Assembly (NCBI GenBank): GCA_019635775.1
Contig: JAHBYU010000001.1
Span: 970,749-1,034,748 of the forward strand
Direction of reading: 5' to 3'
Length of the DNA stretch: 64,000 nucleotides
DNA from: Rhizobiaceae bacterium
GTDB taxonomy: Bacteria > Pseudomonadota > Alphaproteobacteria > Rhizobiales > Rhizobiaceae
Shown: piece after piece, positions 1-8,578 of the stretch
Numbering within the stretch: the first letter of the stretch is position 1
How the letters are laid out: the number at the start of each line of letters is the position of its first letter
Made by a program: the position numbers and the translations under genes
Notes under the pieces: generated by a model
Database searches by the model: none
Told to the model about the DNA's origin: nothing
Seen by the model: the letters and a program-made list of their open reading frames with translations, nothing else

Positions 1-1
1 C

Positions 2-412
2 CGCATCGAGGTCGTCTCTGTCTCGTCGCTTTACCGGACGCCTCCGTGGGGCAAGACCGACCAGCCGGACTTCCTCAATGCGGCGGCAGAATTGCGTACC
101 ACTCTCTCGCCTCGCGCTTTCCTGGATACCTGCCTTGAGGCGGAGCGAACATTGAAGCGGGTTCGGCAGGAACGGTGGGGCCCGAGGCTAATCGACCTGG
201 ATATTCTGGTCTTCGGCGAATTTGAGGTCCACGAAAGAGGACTGGAGATACCTCATCCGCGCATGCTGGAGCGCGCCTTCGTGCTGGCCCCGCTGGCAGA
301 GATCGCGCCTGGCTTCATCATGAAGGGCAGAAGGCTTGATGACTGGTTGTCACTCCTGGATACAACGGGGATAGAGCGGCAAGCTTCCGGTCGGGATTGG
401 TGGCGGGGGTGA
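2..412 (+). CDS. folK: 2-amino-4-hydroxy-6-hydroxymethyldihydropteridine pyrophosphokinase, 3' part
   Basis: This is the C-terminal part of HPPK, which transfers pyrophosphate from ATP to 6-hydroxymethyl-dihydropterin in folate synthesis in the cytosol. The reading frame is open from base 2, so the start lies upstream of the window. The family signature RWGPRLIDLDIL is present, as is the later IPHPRMLERAFVLAPL block, and both are standard for FolK. About 136 residues are visible out of the usual 160-180. The gene ends 5 bp before the stop of the convergent DUF924 gene. folB and folP, the usual neighbours, would lie upstream and cannot be seen. Confidence 0.95.
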   Translation, partial: RIEVVSVSSLYRTPPWGKTDQPDFLNAAAELRTTLSPRAFLDTCLEAERTLKRVRQERWGPRLIDLDILVFGEFEVHERGLEIPHPRMLERAFVLAPLAEIAPGFIMKGRRLDDWLSLLDTTGIERQASGRDWWRG

Positions 413-417
413 GGCGA

Positions 418-966
418 TCAGCCTGAAAAGCCGCCACTGTCAAGGAATTCCTGCTCCTCAAGCGTCGTCTCGCGACCGAGCGCAGCGTTGCGATGAGGGA
501 AGCGTCCAAATCTCGCGATGATGTCGCGATGCACGACCGCGTAGCGCAGATATTCTTCTCCGTGTGGCGGCGCCAGTTCAACGGAAAGTTCCTGGTCAGC
601 CATGTCCTCGGAATGCTCGAAGGGCAGCAGGAAGAAAATCTTGAGCGCATCTGCGACTTTGTCGAGATGTCCGGCGTCGAGTGCGGCTCGGGCGAAATGC
701 CGGGCCAGCGGATCGGTCGCGAACATGTGCCCCGTATTGCGAAAGCAGTTTCGCGGAAACTGGTCGAGCAGGATCATCAAAGCCAGCGCGCTTTGCGGAT
801 GTTCCATCCAGTGATCGAGTTCTCGCGCAGCGGCCGCATAGTGCAGGTCGAGGAAGCGTGAATGAAACTCGGCATCAAAGGCCGGGTTCTTGCTGAACCA
901 CGCTTCATAGCCGGCATCATGCCAGAACTTGACCACTTCTGCGGCGCGGGGATCGATATCGGACAT
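418..966 (-). CDS. DUF924 family protein
   Basis: The 182-residue product matches the DUF924 family, a helical TPR-like fold of unknown biochemical role found in many proteobacteria. Visible family blocks are VVKFWHDAGYEAWF near the N terminus, a central LALMILLDQFPRNCFR segment, and LKIFFLLPFEHSED followed by a C-terminal HRDIIARFGRFPHRNA. No signal peptide or membrane segment is seen, so it should be cytosolic. The ATG is preceded by a good GGAGGAAA ribosome site. It converges on folK and follows the antiporter gene on the same strand with an 19 bp gap, so it could be co-transcribed with it. Family assignment is firm; no function is claimed. Confidence 0.88.
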   Translation of the reverse strand: MSDIDPRAAEVVKFWHDAGYEAWFSKNPAFDAEFHSRFLDLHYAAAARELDHWMEHPQSALALMILLDQFPRNCFRNTGHMFATDPLARHFARAALDAGHLDKVADALKIFFLLPFEHSEDMADQELSVELAPPHGEEYLRYAVVHRDIIARFGRFPHRNAALGRETTLEEQEFLDSGGFSG

Positions 967-985
967 GGTTTCCTCCGTGAGCGGA

Positions 986-2824
986 TCAGTTGTGGTCGCG
1001 TGAAGCCTTGTTCAAGGCATCGGCAGCTTCCTCGTTCATGGCCTGGCCCGCCCGCCTTGGCGGAGCGAGCGGTGTGGGGGTGGGCTCGGGTATGTTGCCT
1101 TTCATGAGGCGGCGGCCGGCCTGTAGCCCTCCGGCGATCTGCAATTGCAGCCGCTCGTCGTCCCTGCGGCGGACGTCTTCGATCACCTCGGCCACCTCTT
1201 CTCCGGGAATTCCCAGTTGCTCGAGCGTGTGGCCGCCGAAGACAAGAGCGGATTCGAACGTCTCGCGTATCTGATAGTCGACCCCGGCGTCGATCAGGCC
1301 GATGGCTGCGCCCCTGTCGTAGGCGCGTGCCAGTACGGGAACAAGCGGGAATTCCTCCTTCATGTTTTCTGCGATGCGTATGGCCGCTTCCGCCTTGTCG
1401 ACGCAGATCAGAACGGCGCGCGCGCGTCCGGCACCCGCCGCATGCAGGATATCCAGCCGTGTTCCGTCGCCGTAATAGACCTTGAAGCCGAAATCGGCGG
1501 CCGCCTGGATCATCTCGACGTCATTGTCGATGATGGACACCTCGACGCCGCGCAGCAGCAGTGGCTGGCTGGCGATCTGGCCGAACCGGCCAAACCCGAT
1601 GATCAGCACGCTGCCGTTCAGACCGTCGGCTACCTCGATGCCATCAAGTGTTTGCTGTTCCTCAGGCATGAACGCCCGAAGCAGTATGATGGCGAACGGC
1701 GTTAGCACCATCGAGACGATGATGATTGCCGTAAGTGTCGCATTCTCCGCGCCATTGATGATGCCGACGGACGTCGCAGCGGCATAGAGGACGAAAGCGA
1801 ACTCCCCACCCTGAGCCATGATGACGGCTCGTTCCAGTGCATCTGCATGCGTTGCCTTGAGGAACCGGGCGACCGCGTAAATGCCAATGCCTTTTGCAAT
1901 CATGTAGAGGACCACATAGATCGCGATCGTCTGCCAATTTGCCGCGACCACGGAGAGATCCAGAGACATACCCACGGCCATGAAAAACAGGCCGAGCAGG
2001 ATGCCACGGAACGGCTCTATGTCCGCTTCGAGCTGATGACGGAAGGTGGATTCCGAGAGCAGGACGCCCGCAAGGAAGGCACCCATTGCCATTGACAGTC
2101 CGCCGAGCTGCATAACGAGTGCTGACCCAAGGACGACGAGCAGGGCAGCGGCCGTCATGACCTCGCGGGCATGCGAGTTCGCCAGAACCCTGAAAAGCGG
2201 GTTGAGCAGATAGCGCCCGGCAACGATGAGGCCGACGATGCACGCCATTCCGATGGCTACGTCTGTCAGACGCTCTGAGAGTGTCACCTCTTCACCCGTC
2301 GGGGCGAGGAAGACAACGAGCGCGAGCAGCGGAACGATGGCAAGGTCCTCGAGCAGAAGGATCGAAACCATGCGCTGGCCACGGGTAGAGGACACCTCGC
2401 CGCGTTCTTCCAGAACCTGCATAACCACTGCTGTCGAGGTCAGGACGAAGCCCGCGCCGGCCACGAAGGAAACCGCCACTGGGAAGCCGCCTAGGACGCC
2501 GACACAGGTCAGCAGAAATGCACACACGCCGACCTGCAGAGCGCCGAGCCCGAAGATTTCCTTGCGTAACCCCCAAAGCCGCGAGGGCTGCATCTCGAGG
2601 CCTATGATGAACAGGAACATCACGACGCCGAGTTCGGCGACATGCAGGATGGCTTCTGGTTCAGAGAAGATGCCAAGGCCGAAAGGGCCGATGACCAGGC
2701 CAGCGGACAGATAACCAAGGATGGATCCCAGTCCGGCCCGTCTGAAGATTGGTACGGCAACGACGGCGGCTGTCAGCAGCGCAACGACCTGGACGAGTTC
2801 CACACCTGAAGATTCTGCAGCCAT
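986..2824 (-). CDS. KefB/KefC-type monovalent cation:proton antiporter (CPA2)
   Basis: A 612-residue inner-membrane protein of the CPA2 family. The first ~380 residues form about a dozen membrane segments (including FIIGLEMQPSRLW and SILLLEDLAIVPLLALVVF typical of Kef/YbaL). The C-terminal part carries a cytosolic TrkA-N/RCK nucleotide-binding domain, beginning VLIIGFGRFGQIASQ with the GxGxxG motif. Such carriers exchange K+ or Na+ for H+ and are often gated by NAD(H) or glutathione adducts. I placed the start at the ATG giving MAAESSGVELV, because it directly precedes the first membrane helix; an in-frame GTG lies 33 bp upstream. No ancillary KefF/KefG gene is adjacent. The exact ion cannot be told from sequence. 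Confidence 0.9.
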   Translation of the reverse strand: MAAESSGVELVQVVALLTAAVVAVPIFRRAGLGSILGYLSAGLVIGPFGLGIFSEPEAILHVAELGVVMFLFIIGLEMQPSRLWGLRKEIFGLGALQVGVCAFLLTCVGVLGGFPVAVSFVAGAGFVLTSTAVVMQVLEERGEVSSTRGQRMVSILLLEDLAIVPLLALVVFLAPTGEEVTLSERLTDVAIGMACIVGLIVAGRYLLNPLFRVLANSHAREVMTAAALLVVLGSALVMQLGGLSMAMGAFLAGVLLSESTFRHQLEADIEPFRGILLGLFFMAVGMSLDLSVVAANWQTIAIYVVLYMIAKGIGIYAVARFLKATHADALERAVIMAQGGEFAFVLYAAATSVGIINGAENATLTAIIIVSMVLTPFAIILLRAFMPEEQQTLDGIEVADGLNGSVLIIGFGRFGQIASQPLLLRGVEVSIIDNDVEMIQAAADFGFKVYYGDGTRLDILHAAGAGRARAVLICVDKAEAAIRIAENMKEEFPLVPVLARAYDRGAAIGLIDAGVDYQIRETFESALVFGGHTLEQLGIPGEEVAEVIEDVRRRDDERLQLQIAGGLQAGRRLMKGNIPEPTPTPLAPPRRAGQAMNEEAADALNKASRDHN

Positions 2825-2947
2825 ACCTTGTCCCGATGCATGTCCGACAGCGGGCACGCTGTCGAGAAGCGGCCAAGATAGGTTCTGCTTGGCTAGTCCA
2901 CCAGCCCCTGCGAGAAGAGGCTGCTTACGGGCCAGAAGCTGGAAGGG

Positions 2948-3502
2948 CTATTGACGCGCGATCGCTCCAACCGCGGTGTCGTCGACGCGCTGCAGGCTCA
3001 TTCCGATAACCGGGACCATCGAGTTTTCGACTCGCACGGAAATGGTCACGTTCATAGTGTCGTCACTCGCCATGCGGGCCTGCATCACGCCGCGCAGGTC
3101 GTTGCGGTGGATCGAGAAGACCACCTTGCGGTCATTGACGACGTTGCCGGCGACGATGTCCAGTCCGGAGCCTGCCGCGCCGTCCTGAAACTGTCCCTTG
3201 TAGCCAACGGAACTGCTCTGGATCACGCTGGCAGACATCTTCTGTGTGAACACGCCGACACGGCATCCGCCATCGAGCGCCATGCCGAGCTTCTTGGTAG
3301 GCGTTGAGCCCGCAAAGGTGCAGTTGAACTTGGTGCCCTTGTACTTGCCGGCGACGATCTCGCCAGCACCGGTCCACGTGCCTTCTATCGATTTGAAGAA
3401 CAGGCTGTCGCGCTCGGCCGACAGCGCCGGCGCAACGGCGCTCGAAGCGATCATCGCTGATGCGCCAAACGCCAGGATTTTCGAGAAGATAGAACGCTTC
3501 AT
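2948..3502 (-). CDS. Exported protein of unknown function
   Basis: The 184-residue product starts MKRSIFSKILAFGASAM and has a clear Sec signal peptide ending near ALSA-ER (about residue 28). The mature part is rich in alternating hydrophobic and polar residues, suggesting a beta-rich fold. It opens with a FKSIEGTWTGAGEI segment reminiscent of small barrel or lipocalin-like periplasmic proteins, and has two cysteines (NCTFAG and GGCRVG) that could form a disulfide in the periplasm. I do not recognise a named family. It lies between ycjF and the antiporter on the same strand. The frame extends 54 codons further upstream, but only this ATG gives a signal peptide. Confidence 0.75.
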   Translation of the reverse strand: MKRSIFSKILAFGASAMIASSAVAPALSAERDSLFFKSIEGTWTGAGEIVAGKYKGTKFNCTFAGSTPTKKLGMALDGGCRVGVFTQKMSASVIQSSSVGYKGQFQDGAAGSGLDIVAGNVVNDRKVVFSIHRNDLRGVMQARMASDDTMNVTISVRVENSMVPVIGMSLQRVDDTAVGAIARQ

Positions 3503-3611
3503 TACAAGGCACCCGGCAACGCGAAAGTGGAATTGAACCTGGCGGAACCATGCCGAGAAATGGTTAATGGAGTGTCTACGCGGCGCTCCGATCAATCTGC
3601 TAGAAGCTCTT

Positions 3612-4667
3612 TCAGCCAGGTTTTCCGGATGCCTTTTCACGTGTGAAATTGGCCAGCGCCGCAAGGAAATCCGTCATTCCCGGACGTTTCAGTGCATTGA
3701 AGGGAAGGGGCCGCGTGACCTCCATCGCGGCGACCCCGATCCGGGCGGTCATCATCCCGTTGACGACACCTTCGCCAAGCTTGGCGGAAAGCCGCGCCGC
3801 GAGGCCTTGCCCGACGATCTGATGGACGAAGTCGTCTCCTGCGGCAATTGCGCCGGTGACAGCCAGGTGGGCAAGCACGCTACGCGCCAGACGGAAGAAA
3901 CCAAGCGTCCCCGGTCGACCGCCATAGAGTTCGGACAGGCGTCGGATGAGCCGTCCCGACTCGAAGAGGACATAGGCAAGGTCAACGAGGGCGCGGGGGC
4001 TTACAGCCGTTACGATAGAGACACGCTTGGCTGCGTCCAGGATGAGCTGCCGTGCGCGCGCATCGAGCGGCGTCATGAGCTCCGTCTCGGCGATACGAAC
4101 AAGATTTGCGCCGTCGATGATGTCGTTTTCCAATGTCTTTAGAGACCTGCGCCCCGCCGCGGTTTCGGGCTTCGAGGAAACGAAATCGACCACTTCGGCA
4201 ACGACTTTGCGAGCGCTTTTGGGATCATCCGTTCTGATCGCCTCCAGCGCTGATGTGCGCAGCTTTTCGACCGAGGCCAGACGCATGATTGCCAGCAGTT
4301 CCCGGCTCAGGATGATCAGCAGGGCGAGCGCTGCGAGCGCGGCCAGGCCCGCCGCCAGCCAGCCCAGCCACTCCGCGCGGCTGAACAATTCGCGCACCAG
4401 CTGATCGACCCAGAGCCCGAGCGCGAGCGACACGAGCGCGCCGAAGGCAGATACGAAGACGACACTGACAAGGGAGCGTCTCCTGGGTGCTGTGGGTGGA
4501 GGCGGAATGTCGTTGTCAGGGCTGTCGAACACGTCGATTTCCGCTGGCGTGACCACAACGGTCGCCGTGTCCAGGGCGCGCGGTCGACGTTGCGGCTCCT
4601 GCGGCTCGGCAGGTTGTGCGTCGACGGGATCAATCCGGAACGCCGATGGCTGCCGTGGGGCCTTCAT
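3612..4667 (-). CDS. ycjF: YcjF family membrane protein (DUF697/TIGR01620)
   Basis: A 351-residue protein with a proline-rich N terminus (~75 residues), two adjacent membrane helices (about residues 78-130, around VSVVFVSAFGALVSLAL and LAAGLAALAALALLIIL), and a C-terminal DUF697 domain with a further hydrophobic stretch. YcjF is an inner-membrane partner of the P-loop protein YcjX in many proteobacteria; the pair belongs to the phage-shock-linked group in enterics, but its biochemical role is not settled. Here its ATG overlaps the ycjX stop by 4 bp, so the two are translationally coupled. There is no pspA nearby. Confidence 0.88.
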   Translation of the reverse strand: MKAPRQPSAFRIDPVDAQPAEPQEPQRRPRALDTATVVVTPAEIDVFDSPDNDIPPPPTAPRRRSLVSVVFVSAFGALVSLALGLWVDQLVRELFSRAEWLGWLAAGLAALAALALLIILSRELLAIMRLASVEKLRTSALEAIRTDDPKSARKVVAEVVDFVSSKPETAAGRRSLKTLENDIIDGANLVRIAETELMTPLDARARQLILDAAKRVSIVTAVSPRALVDLAYVLFESGRLIRRLSELYGGRPGTLGFFRLARSVLAHLAVTGAIAAGDDFVHQIVGQGLAARLSAKLGEGVVNGMMTARIGVAAMEVTRPLPFNALKRPGMTDFLAALANFTREKASGKPG

Positions 4668-6133
4668 GCGAGGCGATCTCCGATCAGAAACTGCACGGCC
4701 CGGTCAAGCCGGATATGCGGCAGGGAGAGCTTGAGACCGCCGGCATCGCGCTCCAGCTTCGGCGGGCGGAAGCGCACGAACCGAACCGGTGCAGGTGTGT
4801 CGTCCGCTTTTCCGTCATCGTTGAATATGCCCTCGATGCTTGCCGGCAAGTCGCCCGGAAACACGGCGGTTTCGGTCTTTCCGTCAAAGGTCTCGCCACC
4901 GATGGTTTCGCCCTTGAGCGGGGTGCCGATTATGACCGGAAGCGTCTCGCGTCCCTGCTTGACGCTCCCCTCGCGCGTCGCCCGCACGGCTGCCATTGCC
5001 AGCACCTCTACGGCAGCTCCAGAGAAGTCGGCGCGCTTGATCGCCCTGTCTGAGAGGCGGCGCACGATGGACTGAAGCCGGTCGTGGCTTTGATGGTGCA
5101 GGTGGTCAGCCTTGGTGGCGGCGACAAGGATTCGGTCGATGCGACGCGTGAAGAAGTCGGTCATGAAATTTCCCCGCCCTGGCCTGAAGCAGGCAAGGAT
5201 TTCGGTCAGGGCACGCTCGAGGTCAGCCACGGCGCCTGGCCCGGCATTCATCGCTTGCATGGCGTCTATGAGCACAATCTGGCGGTCCAGCCGCGTGATA
5301 TGCTCGCGAAAGAACGGCTTGATGACGTGCGTCTTGTAGGCTTCGTACCGGCGCTCCATCATGGCGTGAAGGGAGCCTCCACGTGCACGTCCCGAAAGTT
5401 TGGGCAGCGGCGCGAAGGTCAGGGCGGGCGAGCCGTCGAGATCGCCCGGCATCAGAAAGCGGCCGGGGGGAAGCGTTGAGAGCGCGCGATCGTCATGCTT
5501 GCATGACCTGAGATATGCCGAGAAGGATTCGGCCAGTCTGCGCGCCGTCATTTCGTCAGCGCTGTCGCGCGCGTCGATCGTATCGGCCAGCCGTCGCCAT
5601 TCTTCGGACAGGTTTGCCCGCACCGGCAGGGACGCCAGCTCGAAGGCGTCGGCGGAGAACTCCGCATAGTCTTTGCCGAGGAGCGGCAGGTCGAGCAGCC
5701 ATTCGCCGGGATAGTCCACGATATCCACGGAAAGCCGACCACTGGAAAACAGGCGGTTCCAGCCTGAAGCGGACTCAAACTCGATGGTCAGCCGCAGCTC
5801 GGAAATCGCCCGCGTCGAGTCGGGCCATACCCTTTCGTCGACAAGCGCTGCGATGTGGTCTTCGTACTGGAAGCGTGGAACCGCGTCATCGGGTTGTTCT
5901 TCGAGGATGGCGCGCGCGATACGCCCGGATTTCTGCGCCTCGAAAAGCGGCAGGCGTCCGCCATGGATAAGGTTGTGGACGAGCGCCGAGATGAACACCG
6001 TCTTGCCTGCGCGCGAAAGGCCGGTGACGCCCAGCCGCAGCGAAGGGGAGGAAAACATGGACGTTGCACGCCCCGACAGCGTGTCGAATGCGATCCGTGC
6101 CTCGTCCGTAAAAGTGGTAATCGAAGTCGACAA
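4664..6133 (-). CDS. ycjX: YcjX family P-loop NTPase (DUF463)
   Basis: The 489-residue protein belongs to the YcjX/DUF463 family of GTPase-like proteins. A Walker A (P-loop) GLSRAGKTVF is visible near residue 38, and a Walker B-like VDIVDYPGEWLLDLP lies around residue 135. The C-terminal half holds the conserved ATKADHLHHQSHDRLQ segment, with an NKxD-like TKAD. The family is stress-associated and may act on membranes together with YcjF, which follows with a 4 bp overlap. The start appears to be TTG: no in-frame ATG fits, the TTG is preceded by a GAGGG ribosome site, and it gives MSTSITTF just ahead of a conserved region. Confidence 0.9.
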   Translation of the reverse strand: MSTSITTFTDEARIAFDTLSGRATSMFSSPSLRLGVTGLSRAGKTVFISALVHNLIHGGRLPLFEAQKSGRIARAILEEQPDDAVPRFQYEDHIAALVDERVWPDSTRAISELRLTIEFESASGWNRLFSSGRLSVDIVDYPGEWLLDLPLLGKDYAEFSADAFELASLPVRANLSEEWRRLADTIDARDSADEMTARRLAESFSAYLRSCKHDDRALSTLPPGRFLMPGDLDGSPALTFAPLPKLSGRARGGSLHAMMERRYEAYKTHVIKPFFREHITRLDRQIVLIDAMQAMNAGPGAVADLERALTEILACFRPGRGNFMTDFFTRRIDRILVAATKADHLHHQSHDRLQSIVRRLSDRAIKRADFSGAAVEVLAMAAVRATREGSVKQGRETLPVIIGTPLKGETIGGETFDGKTETAVFPGDLPASIEGIFNDDGKADDTPAPVRFVRFRPPKLERDAGGLKLSLPHIRLDRAVQFLIGDRLA

Positions 6134-6198
6134 GCTTTGCCCTCGGCATGTGAGGCAGGATATAGGGGACGCTGACCGGCATTGAAATGGCGGCGGCG

Positions 6199-6702
6199 TC
6201 AGTCAGCTGCCGGAACAAGAAAGGCCTCAAGATAGCCCGAGCCGGGTTTGGCTGTCGCAAGGCCGTCGCGAAACGATATGACGGCGAGCCCGGCGGTCGG
6301 AAACCCCAGGCCGAGCAGCGCAAGCGCGGAAGGATCGCCATCGCCAGAGACTGCGGTGGCCAGATCCTCCATCATCGGATTGTGTCCGACAACAAGAATG
6401 GACCCGCTGCGGCCATGATCCTGGACCATTTTCAAATAGCCTGCGGCATCCTCGCTGTAGAGCTTTTCGCAGAATACGATTCGGCCTGTGTCCGCCTGGC
6501 TTGCGACACCCTGCAGAGTCTGCCTCGCGCGCAGCGCGCTAGAGCAGAGCGTCACATCCGGAACGTATCCACTGAAGGTCATCTGGCTGCCGACCTTTTC
6601 CGAATCGTCCTGTCCCCGGTCATCGAGGGGACGGTCGAAGTCGCGCATTCCCGGTGATGCCCAGCGCGCCTTGGCGTGCCGCAGCAGATAAAGTCTGCTC
6701 AC
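6199..6702 (-). CDS. sixA: SixA-like histidine phosphatase
   Basis: A 167-residue phosphohistidine phosphatase of the histidine-phosphatase (phosphoglycerate mutase-like) superfamily. The RHG-type motif at the N terminus reads LYLLRHAKARW with the catalytic His, and the second His lies in ILVVGHNPMMEDLA, as in SixA. SixA removes phosphate from histidines of HPt domains or of the nitrogen PTS protein in E. coli; the partner here is unknown. A GTG start is preceded by a strong GGAGGAA site. It heads the leftward sixA-ycjX-ycjF run (65 bp to ycjX). A phosphotransfer role near the CckA hybrid kinase gene 2 kb away is only suggestive. Confidence 0.88.
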   Translation of the reverse strand: MSRLYLLRHAKARWASPGMRDFDRPLDDRGQDDSEKVGSQMTFSGYVPDVTLCSSALRARQTLQGVASQADTGRIVFCEKLYSEDAAGYLKMVQDHGRSGSILVVGHNPMMEDLATAVSGDGDPSALALLGLGFPTAGLAVISFRDGLATAKPGSGYLEAFLVPAAD

Positions 6703-6875
6703 GAGGTTCCTCCCGGCTGCTTTCCTGCCCTTTGCAAGCTTTTAGTCATTGACGGTGGGGAGGGGCAACCACCGCTCTGGATGGGCTCCATCACGGATTC
6801 AGATACCCTTTCCGGGACACCCGGAGTGGCATGGGGCTTGCTTGTGACAAATGCGTGAGACCTTGACCAATTAAG

Positions 6876-6904
6876 CTTGTGCCGCTTTTTGACCCCGAAT
6901 ATAT
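6876..6904 (+). promoter_or_regulatory. Candidate sigma-70 promoter of dksA
   Basis: A -35 like element CTTGTG (6876-6881) and a -10 like element ATATAT (6899-6904) are separated by 17 bp, which fits the rhizobial consensus CTTGAC-N17-CTATAT. Transcription would begin near 6911 and give a leader of about 28 nt. That rules out the upstream in-frame start at 6879 for dksA and supports the ATG at 6939. Motif inspection only. Confidence 0.4.
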
Positions 6905-6938
6905 AGGCGCCGAAAAGTGGGTAATGTGGGTGAGTCGA

Positions 6939-7355
6939 ATGAACGATTTCGTTACTTCCGATTACGTGCCCTCCGAGGACGAACCGTTCATGAATGAACG
7001 GCAGAAGTCATACTTTCGGGCAAAGCTGATTGCCTGGAAAAACGACATTCTGAGAGAAGCCCGCGAAACCCTTGAGATCCTGCAGCAGGAAAATGCCAAT
7101 CATCCCGACCTTGCCGACCGGGCGTCGTCGGAAACGGATCGCGCGATTGAACTGCGCGCCCGCGACAGGCAGCGCAAGTTGATTGCGAAGATCGATTCGG
7201 CATTGCAGCGGATCGAGGAAGGGACGTACGGCTATTGCGAGGAAACCGGCGAACCGATCGCCCTGAAGCGCCTTGACGCGCGTCCCATCGCGACGCTCTC
7301 CATCGAAGCGCAGGAGCGCCACGAACGCCGCGAAAAGGTTTACCGGGACGATTGA
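6939..7355 (+). CDS. dksA: DksA/TraR-family RNA polymerase-binding factor, zinc-free type
   Basis: The 138-residue product has the DksA plan: a leading NERQKSYFRAKL helix, a long coiled coil (about residues 30-100, with the acidic tip region following the ARETLEIL helix) and a C-terminal finger region. DksA binds the secondary channel of RNA polymerase and works with ppGpp in the stringent response. The finger keeps GTYGYCEETGEPI but has only this single cysteine; the CxxC that should follow is replaced by SIEAQE. It therefore cannot hold a four-cysteine zinc site. The start was chosen at MNDFVTSDYVPS because rhizobial homologues begin there and a promoter overlaps the upstream codons. A bidirectional terminator follows. 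Confidence 0.9.
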   Translation: MNDFVTSDYVPSEDEPFMNERQKSYFRAKLIAWKNDILREARETLEILQQENANHPDLADRASSETDRAIELRARDRQRKLIAKIDSALQRIEEGTYGYCEETGEPIALKRLDARPIATLSIEAQERHERREKVYRDD

Positions 7356-7376
7356 GCGGGCTGCAAGCAAGTGACC

Positions 7377-7403
7377 AAAAAGCGGCCATTGGCCGCTTTT
7401 TTA
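7377..7403. terminator. Bidirectional intrinsic terminator between dksA and the FliO-like gene
   Basis: A near-perfect hairpin with arms AAAAAGCGGCC and GGCCGCTTTTTT around a 3-nt ATT loop. It has a T run on each strand, so it should end both dksA (plus) and the convergent FliO-like gene (minus). Confidence 0.85.
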
Positions 7404-7436
7404 TTTGGCTGACGCAACGTCCTTTGGAATGTTCCC

Positions 7437-8321
7437 TCAACGCTGGTTGCTGGACAGCTCTCCAAGCAACTTGGTCATCTCGTCGTCGAGCGTCATTTCC
7501 ACTGGCTTGGCCGGCGTTTTTGCTGGCGGCGGGTCGAAGACACTCTCATCAAAAGAACTCGGGTCGAACGGGGGAGGCGACGCACTCGCTTCGAATGTGA
7601 CTTCGAGTTCGTGAAGCAGGTCGTCGTCGAGGTTGTGCGAGGGTCCCATCGCAGGAGACCTGCCGGAACCACCCGACGAGATTGCTGCGGGGATCGGCGG
7701 CAGTGAAGCGGGTGGCAACCGTGAAGGGGCAACTCGCTGAGGCATGGGATCACGGGTCGGCGGACGCGATCCCGTCTGGCGCATGGGCCTCGGCGGGGGC
7801 GAAGTCCGTTCCGGCTGACGCTGGGGCAGGGGACGTTCCGGCTGTCTCGCCGGTTGCGGTGGCAATGTGGATCGCGCGGCTGGCTGCGACTGCATCGGTT
7901 CAGGCGCTCGGGGACGAGGAGGTGGTTGCTGCGCCGGTGGCTGGATTGGAAGGCCGGGTATTTGGGCCTGCTGAGCCTCGGCGTCGGTGTCCTCGCCGAA
8001 GACCGATTGTGTCCTGCGTGCACCGGATACCCGGATTTCGCGCTCAACAACCACGTCGGTCGGGCCACCTATCAGAAGAAGATGCTCGATGTCGTCGCGA
8101 CGGACAAGAACCAGGCGGCGGTGGCTGTCAACCGCCGTGGCGTCCATGACCGCGAGGCGCGTCTTGCGATTGCGGCCACCCGCCACGAAGGTGCCAGACG
8201 TCATGTTGCGGACAAGGCGGACCACGATAAGCACGATCACCAAGAGGACCAGCGCCGCAAGCGTCCAGATAACTGCCGTAGCGAACTCCGCTCCGCCCAG
8301 GCCCGCGAACCAATTGCTCAT
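7437..8321 (-). CDS. FliO-like (FliO/MopB) membrane protein with long proline-rich tail
   Basis: The 294-residue product has one membrane helix near residues 15-37 (AVIWTLAALVLLVIVLIVVRLV), then a short beta-rich region where LVLVRRDDIEHLLLIGGP resembles the FliO core. A long disordered segment of ~170 residues rich in Pro, Gln and Arg follows. FliO is a small accessory protein of the flagellar type III export gate. No other flagellar gene is within the window, so the flagellar role is uncertain. Homologous proteins next to dksA and cckA in rhizobia carry the FliO label by domain match only. The ATG at 8321 is preferred to the TTG two codons upstream. The extreme C terminus (EMTLDDEMTKLLGEL) is an acidic helix that could be a docking peptide. 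Confidence 0.7.
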   Translation of the reverse strand: MSNWFAGLGGAEFATAVIWTLAALVLLVIVLIVVRLVRNMTSGTFVAGGRNRKTRLAVMDATAVDSHRRLVLVRRDDIEHLLLIGGPTDVVVEREIRVSGARRTQSVFGEDTDAEAQQAQIPGLPIQPPAQQPPPRPRAPEPMQSQPAARSTLPPQPARQPERPLPQRQPERTSPPPRPMRQTGSRPPTRDPMPQRVAPSRLPPASLPPIPAAISSGGSGRSPAMGPSHNLDDDLLHELEVTFEASASPPPFDPSSFDESVFDPPPAKTPAKPVEMTLDDEMTKLLGELSSNQR

Positions 8322-8578
8322 CGACAACCCCGTAGCTACAACGAAAGCGGCAGGATTCCACCGGAATCGCCGCTACGTTCCATTCATTTGTCCGCACATC
8401 GGGTTGCCGTGAAAGAAGATTTGCGTCTTTCCGACCGATGCATTCAATGCGTTAGAGTAAACCTTGACCGCACAGGTCCGCAAGTTGCCTTTCTGAAAGC
8501 ATTTTTTCCGCTCAAGCCCCTAGCAGGCCATTTTTCCTTGTGCTTTTGGGCCGCAGACCTTTTCCAGCCGGAGAGAAT

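Noticed and set aside
6879-6938. Longer start of dksA at 6879
   Set aside because: The extra 20 codons overlap a good promoter (6876-6904) and differ from the usual N terminus; no ribosome site precedes them.
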